DNA of 45,271 nucleotides from Phoronis australis (lineage: Eukaryota; Phoronida; Phoronidae). Position numbers and translations under genes: made by a program. The DNA lies in the NCBI GenBank assembly GCA_002633005.1, contig NMRA01000454.1, positions 217,733 through 263,003 on the forward strand, given 5' to 3'. The notes under the pieces were generated by a model. That model did not search any database and was not told where the DNA came from. It was given only the letters and a program-made list of their open reading frames with translations. Within the stretch, counting starts at the first letter, position 1. Every line of letters begins with the position of its first letter. Below, one piece after another: positions 10,461-20,689 of the stretch.

Positions 10461-13013
10461 GTATTTTCTGACACGTGACAAGTCATTTTTGACCCGCTGA
10501 CTGTCACTAATGCTGTCCTACACAATGAGACAAATGGAACTAGAGTTGAAGTCCCTTGGTTTTCGTTGAGCGGAGTGGTCCATGGTCATCGAGATGCGTG
10601 TGTACTAAAATCTAGGAACTAATATTGGTAATAACACGGGATTTCAAGTAAAAGCTCATGGATTTAAGGCCGGGATCATCAAGTGCAAACTAGGATTTTT
10701 AGAAAATCATCCAAGAAAATCATTGGATACTTGAGCACAGAATTAAAGGGTCATCCATTAAAGTCGATTTTCGGGGTCATTTACCTGACTCTCCATCATA
10801 GTCCGATGTGTTTTTAAGGGTTTAGTGACCTTATTCTCTCCAAGATATATGTTATTTTCTAGCAGCAAAGAAGCACAAAAATTGGATACAAGATTAATAG
10901 TTGGGTATTTTTACAGGGTGAACACCAATTCGAAGATTTATTAAATATTACGAGGTTATTGGGAACAGGGCAGGGTCGAAGGATGAGATACCGCAAGAAT
11001 ATTACACCCCACAATGTTATAATGGGACAGTAGATGGGTTGTTTCTGTTGATTTCAAGAGATGGGACAAATGTTATATAGCCTTGCAAGCTATTTTTGTA
11101 TTCTGTCCTGTTTTACGTATTCTGATACTAACAGCTTATCAATGCCTGGGTATGCAGGACAGAGCAGACAGAGTTTACTACCATTGAGTTTTGTCATTTT
11201 TGCTTTGTAGCGGGTCGTTGTCAATATAAATGTACTCGCCAGCAAATATCAGATCCAACTGAATTGAGGGACTAAATTAGAGTTGGTTTAAATCTGACTT
11301 TTGCTGATGTGAAGTGCATGTACCAGTACGGTACAGTAACTGTGTACCTGCTTGACATTTACCTTTTACTGTCACGGTGTGATTTTACTGCGTGATGGTG
11401 ATATTTTGAAATAAATATATTTTGAAATAAATGAAAACTTTATTGTTTAAAATGGTATCTCATTTTGTTGTTTCTGTATGAGCATTTTTGTTGTTCTTCT
11501 CGTTTTGGATGGCCAATCAGATAAATGTGTGCTTGTTATTGACAGAAATGAATCTGCGATTCTGCACATCATGGGCGGATAAAATGGGTACATTGATTAG
11601 TTTAAAAAATAATATTGGTAAAAATTAATAATTCGAACTTCTTTTGAAAACTCCGCTTATATACATTGCAGCCGGCGTGTTGTTCCACAACAGAGTCCAT
11701 GGCACCACTGTCTCAACTGTGAGACCATGTCGTTTCAAACTATGCAAGTTACCAGTTCACCACGCTAAGATGAATTAGGTACTAGCACAAGTAATACACA
11801 GGCGGATTGGGGAGAGGTGGGCAGGGCCGCCTTTGATGTCGAAAAAATAAAACAGGAAATATTGAGTTCATTAACTAACCCGGGTAATCATCATGCGGCT
11901 GAAACAATATTTAACGCGACAGTTGTAGTTTTTGTGTGAGTGTGTGCGTTTGTGTGTCTGTGGGGGGGGGGTCTCAGATCCTATTGCAAGTGACCAAGCC
12001 AGGTTATCGTTTTCCGGTTTTTTTAGTCCTCCGTTTGTTTTTCAGTTAAAGGTCCAAACTCTCAGAAATTCGAGCCCCCCTACACTCCTATATTTTGGGC
12101 TGGATGCCCGACACAAAGTGTTGCCCCCCTTATCAGTGATATCCTAGATCCGTCAATGTAATACTAGACTGTGCAAATGGATACTTCATACCTCCGGCTT
12201 CGGCGGTCCAAGCAGAAGTGTTCACCGGCACACGCTGCTAACTGATGTATATGTGAATGTCTTACTGTACCAACCACTTCAGGGTGTTTTTGGTGTCACT
12301 TGTGCGTTCTTCTTTTTTCATTGAAATACTTAAAGTTAACATATCAGTTTCTGTACTAACTCTAAACTTTTGCAAAATTTTCAATACAACTTTTATTGAA
12401 ATTGCCCTCAATTCCGAATATGCACATGTACACTAGCATGTACAGTTCCGTTGGTACATGTAAAATGTTGCACACAGTGACACGGCTCCACATGCACGCA
12501 TACTGCTGTTTGTATGCTCATAGATTTCCATGGGCTTCTATTAATTTCTCTCTACTTAGTGTTCAAGTGTTTCACACGAACGCGTGCCTCAAATATTTTT
12601 GTTTGAATAAATCATGTGGCGTCGGGTCAAGGAATTGTTAGACCCAAACTAAAATCTTGAGAAATACAGTGATGTAAAGGCGCGCAGAGGAGCGGCCCCT
12701 CGACAGCTGATCGTCTAGTTCGGTTTATAAACAACTAAAATATACAATTATAACGACGAAAAGGTTCATGGTTTTGCTGTATGGTATCATTTTCTAAACC
12801 TTATACATTTCAGCGATTGTCTTTTCGACTGAGCCGGTAAAACCTCCCAAAGCCTAGCGGCACTCTGTGATAATTTCTGACAACGCAATAGGATTTTTTT
12901 CTTTGTAATGGCTTGTATGATCATTTAAGCAATGCGCGGGTCACAAGTTTACATTGCTTTATGTTACCTATAATTTAGAACCTCATTAGCATTTAAAATT
13001 TCAAATTTTATTC
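10460..13013. other. Intronic sequence without a recognised gene
   Basis: At 10660-10830 there is weak similarity to the 433-bp repeat at 1-650. At 11395-11440 a short block 'atattttgaaataaat' is repeated twice. At 11935-11970 there is a GT/G-rich simple run. Nothing with protein-family resemblance was found, and the short frames here show no conserved motif. Confidence 0.5.
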
Positions 13014-13145
13014 CCCAGCTTCCATAAGGATACCGTTCCTTTTGTTAAATGTAGCGTTCATCATCAATATGGCGAACCGCGTGTCACGCGCTGTCTGGCT
13101 TGCGAGTATAGTGGTGTCTTCTCTCTCTCTATATGTATACAGCTC

Positions 13146-13331
13146 ATTGGTCCAACACGTGTGGACGTTCTTAAAAGAACCAATCAGTGTTAAGGTTAAA
13201 CAGTGTGTTGACTAAACCAATGAGATCGTCATGTTTTGACGTGAATGATAGGTACAAAGGCTGTCAATCATATATCGACTTAGTGAGAGACAAATATAGA
13301 AGTTACAGAACACGGAAGTGTCCCGGAAGTG
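13146..13331 (+). promoter_or_regulatory. TATA-less promoter-like cluster (CCAAT and ETS motifs), copy 1
   Basis: CCAAT boxes occur at 13146-13150 (inverted), 13180-13184 and 13217-13221. Two ETS-type GGAAGT sites follow at 13313-13320 and 13323-13330. The first plausible start codon (13335) lies right after the second ETS site. This layout is common in animal housekeeping promoters. The same elements sit at +4396 in copy 2. Function is inferred from motif clustering only. Confidence 0.45.
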
Positions 13332-13334
13332 TGC

Positions 13335-13374
13335 ATGGACATGTATGGCTTCAAGGAATTTCTACGATCAACAG
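13335..13374 (+). CDS. Candidate first coding exon, copy 1 (MDMYGFKEFLRST)
   Basis: An ATG directly downstream of the ETS sites opens MDMYGFKEFLRST and then reaches a possible donor (cag|gtacga) at 13375, leaving one base of the next codon. A stronger donor (gaa|gtaagt) is at 13621. The position upstream of the integrase-family exons at 14388 and 14984 suggests it was the start of that gene. However, the phase does not fit the 14388 acceptor: joined directly, it meets a stop after four codons. It is therefore either a broken gene start or part of a different transcript. Confidence 0.3.
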
Positions 13375-14387
13375 GTACGAATAACGGTGATGGGTACGGC
13401 GACGACAATTTATTTTGATGCGCGTTGGAAGTGCAAAAGAGTTCAGCCAACATGGCAATCAGAAGCGCTACGTTGAACCTCTCGGTGCAAGCTTGTGTAC
13501 TGGAATCGATGTCTCGATGTCTAAATTTGTTGTCGGTTGTGAACGTGACATGAAGTGATGCTGTAGACACCTTTCGACGGACAAAGAGTAGCACGAAACC
13601 GTTACTTTCGTGAAAGCGAAGTAAGTTGACATTTTTGTTGGCTGGGTGTGCTCGACTTGTGACAGGTACTGTGCTGTTAGTGTAGGTTATGCAAAAGAAT
13701 AGAGTCGTACCCCGTGGTATCAATTGTAACTATAGTCTATAGACTACTACGGGAAGGTACTTCTGATCTGGAAAATTATGATGTGCACCCATTTAGAGAG
13801 CGAACTCTATGTAAAGGGCCCAACAGTAAGAAACTGCTCGAAAAACCCACGTTTTGACAAAAAATCCCCCAAAACGCCATTTCTTTGGATTAATTTCATC
13901 AGAGGGAGGTGTGCTTCTCTTGAAATGTGTCACCAAGAGGTCAAATCTTGCTACGAAAAGGGTAGCTAACATACTTGGAAACCAAAAATCCCCTTTTGTA
14001 ATCAGTGACACAAAAAATCATTGAGGGACAAGGAAATTCTATCCTGCCCCTGTACTATAGCAAAAAAGAGATTTTGAATGTGTAACAACGTGACAGAATG
14101 AACTGTGCTCCAATACGCATGAACACTGGACATTCATGCTAGTACCCCAGATTTTTGAGTTATCTATCAACCTTGCAATCTTGTGTGAAAGGTGTTTACA
14201 AAAACTTTGCACCAAAAAGCCATTGCAGTGAGTTTACCCACATGCTTGGGTCTTTCCTATGATTAATAGATCAGGCCCGGCCATCTATTACACACAACTT
14301 GGTGAGGTACAAAAATATCCTCAGTGTTTTCCTACGTGCCTGGCCTTATAGTTACAGTTTGATAAGTAAGTTCTTGATATTTTACAG

Positions 14388-14508
14388 GTTGTCTAGTTTA
14401 ACCAGCAGGATACAGAATAGTGTTGCTGATGGTGGTGTTGATCAGGCTTCTGCAGCAAAACTATTGAATTTTGCTCGGAGGTTAATGGAGGAGGCAGATT
14501 GCACATGA
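14388..14508 (+). pseudogene. Candidate N-terminal exon of an integrase-core gene, interrupted
   Basis: After the acceptor 'gatattttacag' (ending 14387), one frame reads LSSLTSRIQNSVADGG, then an alanine/leucine helix ending FARRLMEEAD, and stops with TGA at 14506-14508. The amphipathic R/L-rich N-terminal style resembles the start of the metazoan integrase-core proteins whose catalytic part is seen at 22643-23337. A possible donor (gtgagc at 14514) follows the stop. Assignment to that gene rests on strand, order and style; it is not certain. Confidence 0.4.
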
Positions 14509-14983
14509 ATCAAGTGAGCATCTTTGTTTGCCTAGTGTAGTTTTGGCCAGGTAAGTATATTGAATGAGTGCCAGTAGTATGATTACCTCTGTTTAACACA
14601 GCGTAATTTTATTAGGTGAACCGATGCCTATTAACGGTACCAGCATGTTACCTATGACTTTCCTTTGAGATCCCTCTACTGTGAGTGATAGAATTTTCAG
14701 GTTATTCCTACGCGCAGGACTATGTGTTCATTGCTGTCACATTTATTGCACGAGATAACAGAGAACTTATGGATGACTGGTTACTGAATAATAATAACCA
14801 AAAACGTATTTGAAAATCATACTAATGCCGAGATCCCTGGTTTTACATGACCAAAACCCAAATGTTTACATATCAGCATGATATTGTTTACGAATACCTT
14901 AGGTATTTGGTATCCTGTAACTGGTCTACACGAAAGCTCTCTATTTGTTTCTGTAAAATTTCAACGAGAAATGTGTATTACAG

Positions 14984-15140
14984 GTGAAAACACATGTACA
15001 TCGCAAGCGCAACGATATTTGGATACAATGAAAGTTTGACAAAACCTAATCTCAGAGAGTATAATAAAGGCAACCGTGACTCGGCAAGAGATGGCTGAAT
15101 CAATGGGAATTAGTTCCTCTACCATATCACGTCGACTGAA
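14984..15140 (+). pseudogene. Helix-turn-helix exon of an integrase-core gene, with a stop
   Basis: The acceptor 'gtgtattacag' ends at 14983 and the donor gtatgt is at 15141. The last 90 bases encode a clear helix-turn-helix, TRQEMAESMGISSSTISRRL: first helix, MGIS turn, recognition helix. In integrase-core proteins of fish and invertebrates an HTH of this form precedes the DDE domain. An in-frame TGA at 15037-15039 breaks the exon upstream of the HTH. Together with the frameshifts in the catalytic exon this indicates a decayed gene. Confidence 0.5.
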
Positions 15141-17409
15141 GTATGTAATAATTTCATTAGCACTTTTCAAGAATTGACGCAGGTACCTGACTAGTGCTTA
15201 AGCTGCTACCAGTTTGATGGACAGGACTTTTAATTACTGGTAATTAACTTTTGTGGTATAGTAAACAATCTTTCCCATATTCTTTGTTTGCACACATTTT
15301 CGGAGTAGTCCGGACATACTTTCTTTGGTCCTGCCAGTTTATATTGAAGGCTTGTGTTTGGGAGGGGGGGGTGAATGAGCCCAATGTTTGGGGGATGTGC
15401 CCGTGATTTTAATTACCTGTTGTCAGAGAGGGCCAGGCCCCCATGAGTCCACCTATGCATGGGTTGCATGCAGCCCAAAACTCTTGATTCTGTTGTTTAA
15501 CAGTGTCTTTGACAAATAGGCCCTAGCGGAGTGATAAAAAGTCCCTATGGAGTGTCTTGGGGCAACACAAACTTATCCAATCGAAGTGAGAAACTGAAAA
15601 ATGTGACCCTATTGGAGTTAAATTCTCGGACGGACTTAGAGGTTAAAAATGACGTTCTGAAATTATTTTGTAGCTAAAAGGCATACAGAAAAAATCAATC
15701 CGCCAATGAGATTACAATGTTTCATTTACACAATTTCTGACCATGAATTATCATCATTTCTCGAAAATCACGCCTTGAATGGCGTGACCATGGCAAAAAA
15801 TCCTTTTTGGCAAATAGGGCTGAAATACAAACCTAAACCACGTAACGCATTACATACTGGTCTACCAAACACAGTACCCTTCCATGCCGTTCTATTTTAA
15901 GCATGTGTACCAAGATTTTCCTTACCCCCTGCTCTCTCTTCCTCATGTCGATACAAGTTTCATTTTTGTAAGGAGAGTGTCCTAAGCTAAATCAGTGTAC
16001 CCTGCCATAAAAATCTAGCACACTTAATTAAAACCTGTCATGAAAATAACCCATTGATGCAGTGAGTACGTTTAATAGTGTCAATATCATGTGATTCCCC
16101 ACTGTGAGTTAATACTTAGACTATGAAATTATTTTTATACACCTGTCTTCAGACTAGCTGCATTATGGTATGACGCTGGCATCGGGCATCCGTCTGATAC
16201 AAGCCTGTCATTGCTTTAACTCCTGAAGTTTTGAATGTATTTCCCAGTCCAATTTGATACATGTAGTTGTTTTTACCAGTAACTCGGACCTATGCAAAAT
16301 TCAGTATCTTGTGATAAAAATAAGCCATTTAGTGGCTTGTTGTGTTTAAGCGTGTCATTGCTGTAGCTCCTACACTTTTCATCAGATTTGTATCAAATTT
16401 GGCTCATACCGTGTTTCCTGATAGCAACTTTGGTGTTGTGCATTTGCTTACAATATAGGTATTTCATGCTGATTAAGGGGATTAAACACAGTTTAAAATT
16501 ATCGATGAATTATTGAAAATTTGTTATTTGGTATTTTGGCATTTGCCTACTAAAAATTTGCAGAAATAAATTTGGTTCTCAAAATTAGTTTTTCCATTAC
16601 AGCAAATTAAACACAAGCACCCCTGACAAAAATGAGAAATTTACCTGGTTAACTGAAAATCACCTCTTATTGAAGTTCTTTGAAAAACCGAACGCGTTCA
16701 TTGTACGATGCTAGTTTTAGGTTTAAACGGCCTCAGTCATAATTCCCTGTTGGCTGGCTGTCTCATGCCTGTAAGTAACTGTTTTTGTTGATTTTAGAAC
16801 TTTGGCTTCTACACAAAAAGATATATTGAAGAAAATAGTTTTATGTTTTTATTTTGATGCCCACATACTTGATTTGACCTACGAAAATAAAATTAGTGAT
16901 CAAACAGCATCACATTAGAACCTTCTTAAAATCGCGCAAATTTCAAAATTACGATGCTTTTCACAAGATGGCGATTACGTTATGTTCCGTTAATTATGGA
17001 ATAAGTTTAGTTGATGTGAATTACAAAATTGAGATTTGAATAATATATTCAAAAACTCACTGCTTCTATGAATTAAGAAACACATGCTCAGTTGTGTTTG
17101 TGTTTCTCCCCATGTTTCGTATGGCGTCATTTTCACATTTTGGATCCAGTCCTGGGGAAAATTGATGTCGCGTGTTATCATGTTAAGATTTACTCACAAA
17201 ATTGTAGCACTAAACCAATATTAGCTGAAATAAAAATAAATGAACTGTTTTGTAAATTAGTCACTGTCGCAAAACATCTACTGCTTTTTAAATTTTTGGT
17301 AAACTGTCAAACCCTGTTAAAAAAATAACAGTGCGGTTACTATCCCAATTTGAGACATTTTACATTTGTATTTTAATCTCTTGAATTGGTATGCACACTC
17401 GTGACAGGN
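15141..17409. other. Intronic stretch without a recognised exon
   Basis: The exons that should link the HTH to the DDE domain were not found here. G-rich patches lie near 15360-15440. At 16200-16420 a block 'tgtcattgct.taactcct' is repeated twice in diverged form, the same style as the degenerate block at 20690-22160. The window's only ambiguous base (N) is 17409, immediately before duplication copy 2. Confidence 0.45.
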
Positions 17410-18683
17410 CCCAGCTTCCATAAGGATACCGTTCCTTTTGTTAAATGTAGCGTTCATCATCAATATGGCGAACCGCGTGTCACGCGCTGTCTGGCTTGCG
17501 AGTATAGTGGTGTCTTCTCTCTCTCTATATGTATACAGCTCATTGGTCCAACACGTGTGGACGTTCTTAAAAGAACCAATCAGTGTTAAGGTTAAACAGT
17601 GTGTTGACTAAACCAATGAGATCGTCATGTTTTGACGTGAATGATAGGTACAAAGGCTGTCAATCATATATCGAGTTAGTGAGAGACAAATATAGAAGTT
17701 ACAGAACACGGAAGTGTCCCGGAAGTGTGCATGGACATGTATGGCTTCAAGGAATTTCTACGATCAACAGGTACGAATAACGGTGATGGGTACGGCGACG
17801 ACAATTTATTTTGATGCGCGTTGGAAGTGCAAAAGAGTTCAGCCAACATGGCAATCAGAAGCGCTACGTTGAACCTCTCGGTGCAAGCTTGTGTACTGGA
17901 ATCGATGTCTCGATGTCTAAATTTGTTGTCGGTTGTGAACGTGACATGAAGTGATGCTGTAGACACCTTTCGACGGACAAAGAGTAGCACGAAACCGTTA
18001 CTTTCGTGAAAGCGAAGTAAGTTGACATTTTTGTTGGCCGGGTGTGCTCGACTTGTGACAGGTACTGTGCTGTTAGTGTAGGTTATGCAAAAGAATAGAG
18101 TCGTACCCCGTGGTATCAATTGTAACTATAGTCTATAGACTACTACGGGAAGGTACTTCTGATCTGGAAAATTATGATGTGCACCCATTTAGAGAGCGAA
18201 CTCTATGTAAAGGGCCCAACAGTAAGAAACTGCTCGAAAAACCCACGTTTTGACAAAAAATCCCCAAAAACGCCATTTGTTTGGATTAATTTCATCAGAG
18301 GGAGGTGTGCTTCTCTTGAAATGTGTCACCAAGAGGTCAAATCTTGCTACGAAAAGGGGAGCTAACATACTTGGAAACCAAAAATCCCCTTTTGTAATCA
18401 GTGACACAAAAAATCATTGAGGGACAAGGAAATTCTATCCTGCCCCTGTACTATAGCAAAAAGAGATTTTGAATGTGTAACAACGTGACCGAATGAACTG
18501 TGCTCCAATACGCATGAACACTGGACATTCATGCTAGTACCCCAGATTTTTGAGTTATCTATCAACCTTGCAATCTTGCGTGAAAGGTGTTTACTAAAAC
18601 TTTGCACCAAAAAGCCATTGCAGTGAGTTTACCCACGTGCTTGGGTCTTTCCTATGATTAATAGATCAGGCCCGGCCATCTAT
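17410..18683 (+). repeat. 1.27-kb near-identical duplication, copy 2
   Basis: This is a copy of 13014-14288 at about 99% identity. It starts one base after the N at 17409. It ends at 'ccatctat', ten bases before the THAP transposon at 18694. It repeats the CCAAT/ETS cluster and the MDMYGFKEFLRST start, but is not followed by the integrase-like exons. It could be a recent duplication or a second haplotype joined into the assembly at the N. Confidence 0.95.
17542..17770 (+). promoter_or_regulatory. Promoter-like cluster and candidate first exon, copy 2
   Basis: CCAAT elements lie at 17542, 17576 and 17613, with ETS sites at 17709 and 17719. The ATG at 17731 opens the same 13-residue start and is followed by gtacga at 17771. 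The strong gtaagt donor is at 18017. All are shared with copy 1 at an offset of 4396. Confidence 0.4.
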
Positions 18684-18693
18684 CTACAAATTG

Positions 18694-18864
18694 GTGACGT
18701 TTTGGGAGGCAAGAATTTCGCGCCAATTTCTTTTAATATAGTATGACTATGAGAGCAGTCGAGTCAGTCATTTTTCTACCTCGGTTGTCGTTTGCTTTTG
18801 CTTACGAATCAGTCAACATACCACGCTGTTGCTGCGTACTGGAGTGTACTCATTATCGTCTCAC
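18694..18864 (+). repeat. Left terminal inverted repeat of the THAP element
   Basis: This pairs with the complement of 19577-19763. It contains a second copy of the THAP start: at 18821-18865 on the + strand the frame reads IPRCCCVLECTHYRLT, where the right arm has MPRCCCVPGCTHYRLT. The coding start has thus become part of the inverted repeat. Confidence 0.8.
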
Positions 18865-18999
18865 GTACAGAGGATGAACTGTCCCACTTGCCCGAGTTTC
18901 TTGCGACTCACTCCCACTGGAGGGTGATCTGAGCACCCAAACTGCTTACATCCCGCCGTGTGACCCCCTCGCCACACACCTGACACCTTCTTAATAGCT

Positions 19000-19623
19000 T
19001 TAATAAAAGTCAACAATAAATTTATCAAACTTAGGCTCAGCAATCTGTTTATTGGATGACGAACTGTCCTCTTCACTGGGTGTCGAACTGGGCCTGTATT
19101 CACTCCCACTACTCAACATCGCTGCAGGGCTGCTCACAGGCTCTGGGCTAGAGACAACAGCACAGGGCGAATCACTGCTAGTTCCCGGAAATGCACGCAA
19201 TGGGGTACTTTCGGAGGCACGGGTGACAGTAGATGAAGTGCCTCCAGTCAATGTATATAGTGGCCAAAGCTCGCGAGGCTTCTCGCTTCAGAAACGCACT
19301 TCTCGAGGTTGGCGACGGTGCCCTGCCGGGAATCAACAGCGACGGTATGGTACCCTTCTTCAGACGTTTTTTCGCAGGGACCTTCATAAATTCAGCGTAC
19401 ATATCTTTGTCGTAATCTGACGGCAGAAAATGCTTGCCACTCACTCGGTAATCCTACACTGCTTTGTACGTTGCGTGGAAGGGTAGCGCTGCGTTCTTCA
19501 CAAGAATGAGCTAACCAAGTACAGCGAAGTGTGTCGTCCTTCGGAAAGCGACGCTAGGTACCCAGGCAAAGCGCATGTGAGACGATAATGAGTACATCCC
19601 GGCACGCAGCAACAGCGTGGCAT
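19000..19623 (-). pseudogene. THAP domain plus linker of a P/Kolobok-like transposase, broken
   Basis: From the minus-strand ATG at 19623 the frame reads MPRCCCVPGC, the first Cys pair of the C2CH zinc finger of THAP DNA-binding domains. The middle is frameshifted. In another frame, 19178-19444 gives GKHFLPSDY (the second zinc-binding pair; the Cys normally before it is not seen) and RLKKGTIPSL, the usual THAP C-terminal basic/AVPtlf-like motif. A serine-rich, low-complexity linker follows in a third frame down to a stop at 19000, including SSTPSEEDSSSSNKQ. There is no DDE/RNase-H-like core. Stops and at least two frame changes make it inactive. Confidence 0.7.
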
Positions 19624-19763
19624 GTTGACTGACTTGTAAACAAAAGCAAATGGCGATCAAACTTATCACAACTGAGGTAGAACAATGAATGACTCAACAG
19701 CTCTCACAGTGAGATTATAATGAAAAGAAATTGACGCGAAACTCTTGCCTCCGAAAACGTCAC
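19577..19763 (-). repeat. Right terminal inverted repeat of the THAP element
   Basis: This is the complement of the left arm, with about 16 extra bases near 19650. It contains the original THAP start codon (minus strand, 19623) with the transposase promoter region between it and the end. Confidence 0.8.
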
Positions 19764-20689
19764 TTCCGGAGTAGAGGGCGAGAAATTAATCAAATTACGA
19801 AAAGCTGTAATTAAGTGAAAAATGTGTGTGGGATAATCAACGAACCTTATTTTTGCTAAAAGTGACATGAAAAAAAGGTTGCCTTCGCCTTTAATATGTT
19901 TCCTAGTCCTCAGGGAATATGCCAAGTCTTCAAGACTATACAGTGAGATTGCAGACTCAGAACTAGGCTCAGCTGTTTGAGACATAGCCGGTTTGTATTG
20001 TTATACTGCACTTCAAAGTTCAACTGAATTATTTATCACTGGATTATAATTACCATAAAAACCTGCAAATAAGCGCATGTGAAACAATGCATTTTTTGCC
20101 AACTTTTGTACTCAATTTCCGCACATATGAGTGTATGTACTTTGGTTTCGTCATTACGTGCATGCGAGTCACCTCATGCAGATGCACTGTGGTGCTCAGA
20201 TTATAGACCGACTTTTCTTGTTTTGGAAAAAACACTTTTCCACCCAACCCAGGGAGTAACAAAATAGGAGAAATTATACAAAAATATACCAAAATTGTAC
20301 TTTTGTCTTAAGTCTTGAATGTTCATTGAGAAAACTAAGTACGATGTACGTTAATATTTCGAGCATCATGATCAGAGCAAATTCTACTTAAATGTTGGAG
20401 GCACATGTGCTCTCTAAAAAAATTTTACGGTATGTAAGTGTGGATTGCTCGCTTGGCCATCACTGGTCACCTGTACCTAATTCTATTACAGAACTTTTCA
20501 AAATAAACTGGACACTCAGTGGGTAGACATCGACAGAATTCTGTCAGAATCTGTCAAATTTAAACAAACTTCTTGACAGAATTATCTTCCAGTTATTTTG
20601 TTACAGTCAAATAGCGGTTGTCTCGAACTTGAGATAATTATGCATGACTTTATATGAAATAATAACAAAGTAAAGTTTCATATGTCTGC
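19764..20689. other. Non-coding stretch, nothing recognised
   Basis: No splice-bounded frame with family resemblance, no RNA gene and no sharp repeat was found by eye. Confidence 0.4.

Larger units (their letters stand above)
13014..14288 (+). repeat. 1.27-kb near-identical duplication, copy 1
   Basis: This is identical to 17410-18683 at about 99% by eye: some ten substitutions and one single-base indel in the A-run near 14063. The offset is 4396, falling to 4395 after the indel. The copies begin at the same 'cccagcttcc' and diverge after 'ggccatctat'. The 147-residue minus-strand frame present in both copies is preserved only because the DNA is identical; it has no family resemblance. The segment contains a promoter-like region and a plausible first exon. 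Confidence 0.95.
18694..19763 (-). mobile_element. THAP-type DNA transposon remnant with long terminal inverted repeats (1070 bp)
   Basis: The left arm 18694-18864 and right arm 19577-19763 are inverted copies. Both open with gtgacgtttt and one base later ggaggcaaga, and both end in the 'cattatcgtctcac' block. They differ by scattered substitutions and about 16 bases of indel. The interior encodes THAP-domain pieces on the minus strand but no transposase catalytic core. It is therefore a deletion derivative of an element with a THAP transposase (P or Kolobok superfamilies). The flanking bases show no convincing target-site duplication. Confidence 0.8.

Noticed and set aside
13280-13723. 147-residue minus-strand open frame, conserved in 17676-18119
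   Set aside because: The two frames are identical because the DNA is a 99% duplicate. There is no family motif, and the + strand shows promoter/first-exon features instead.
18684-19775. Target-site duplication of the THAP element
   Set aside because: The 8 bases beside the left end (acaaattg) and right end (ttccggag) do not match, and no TTAA pair is present.
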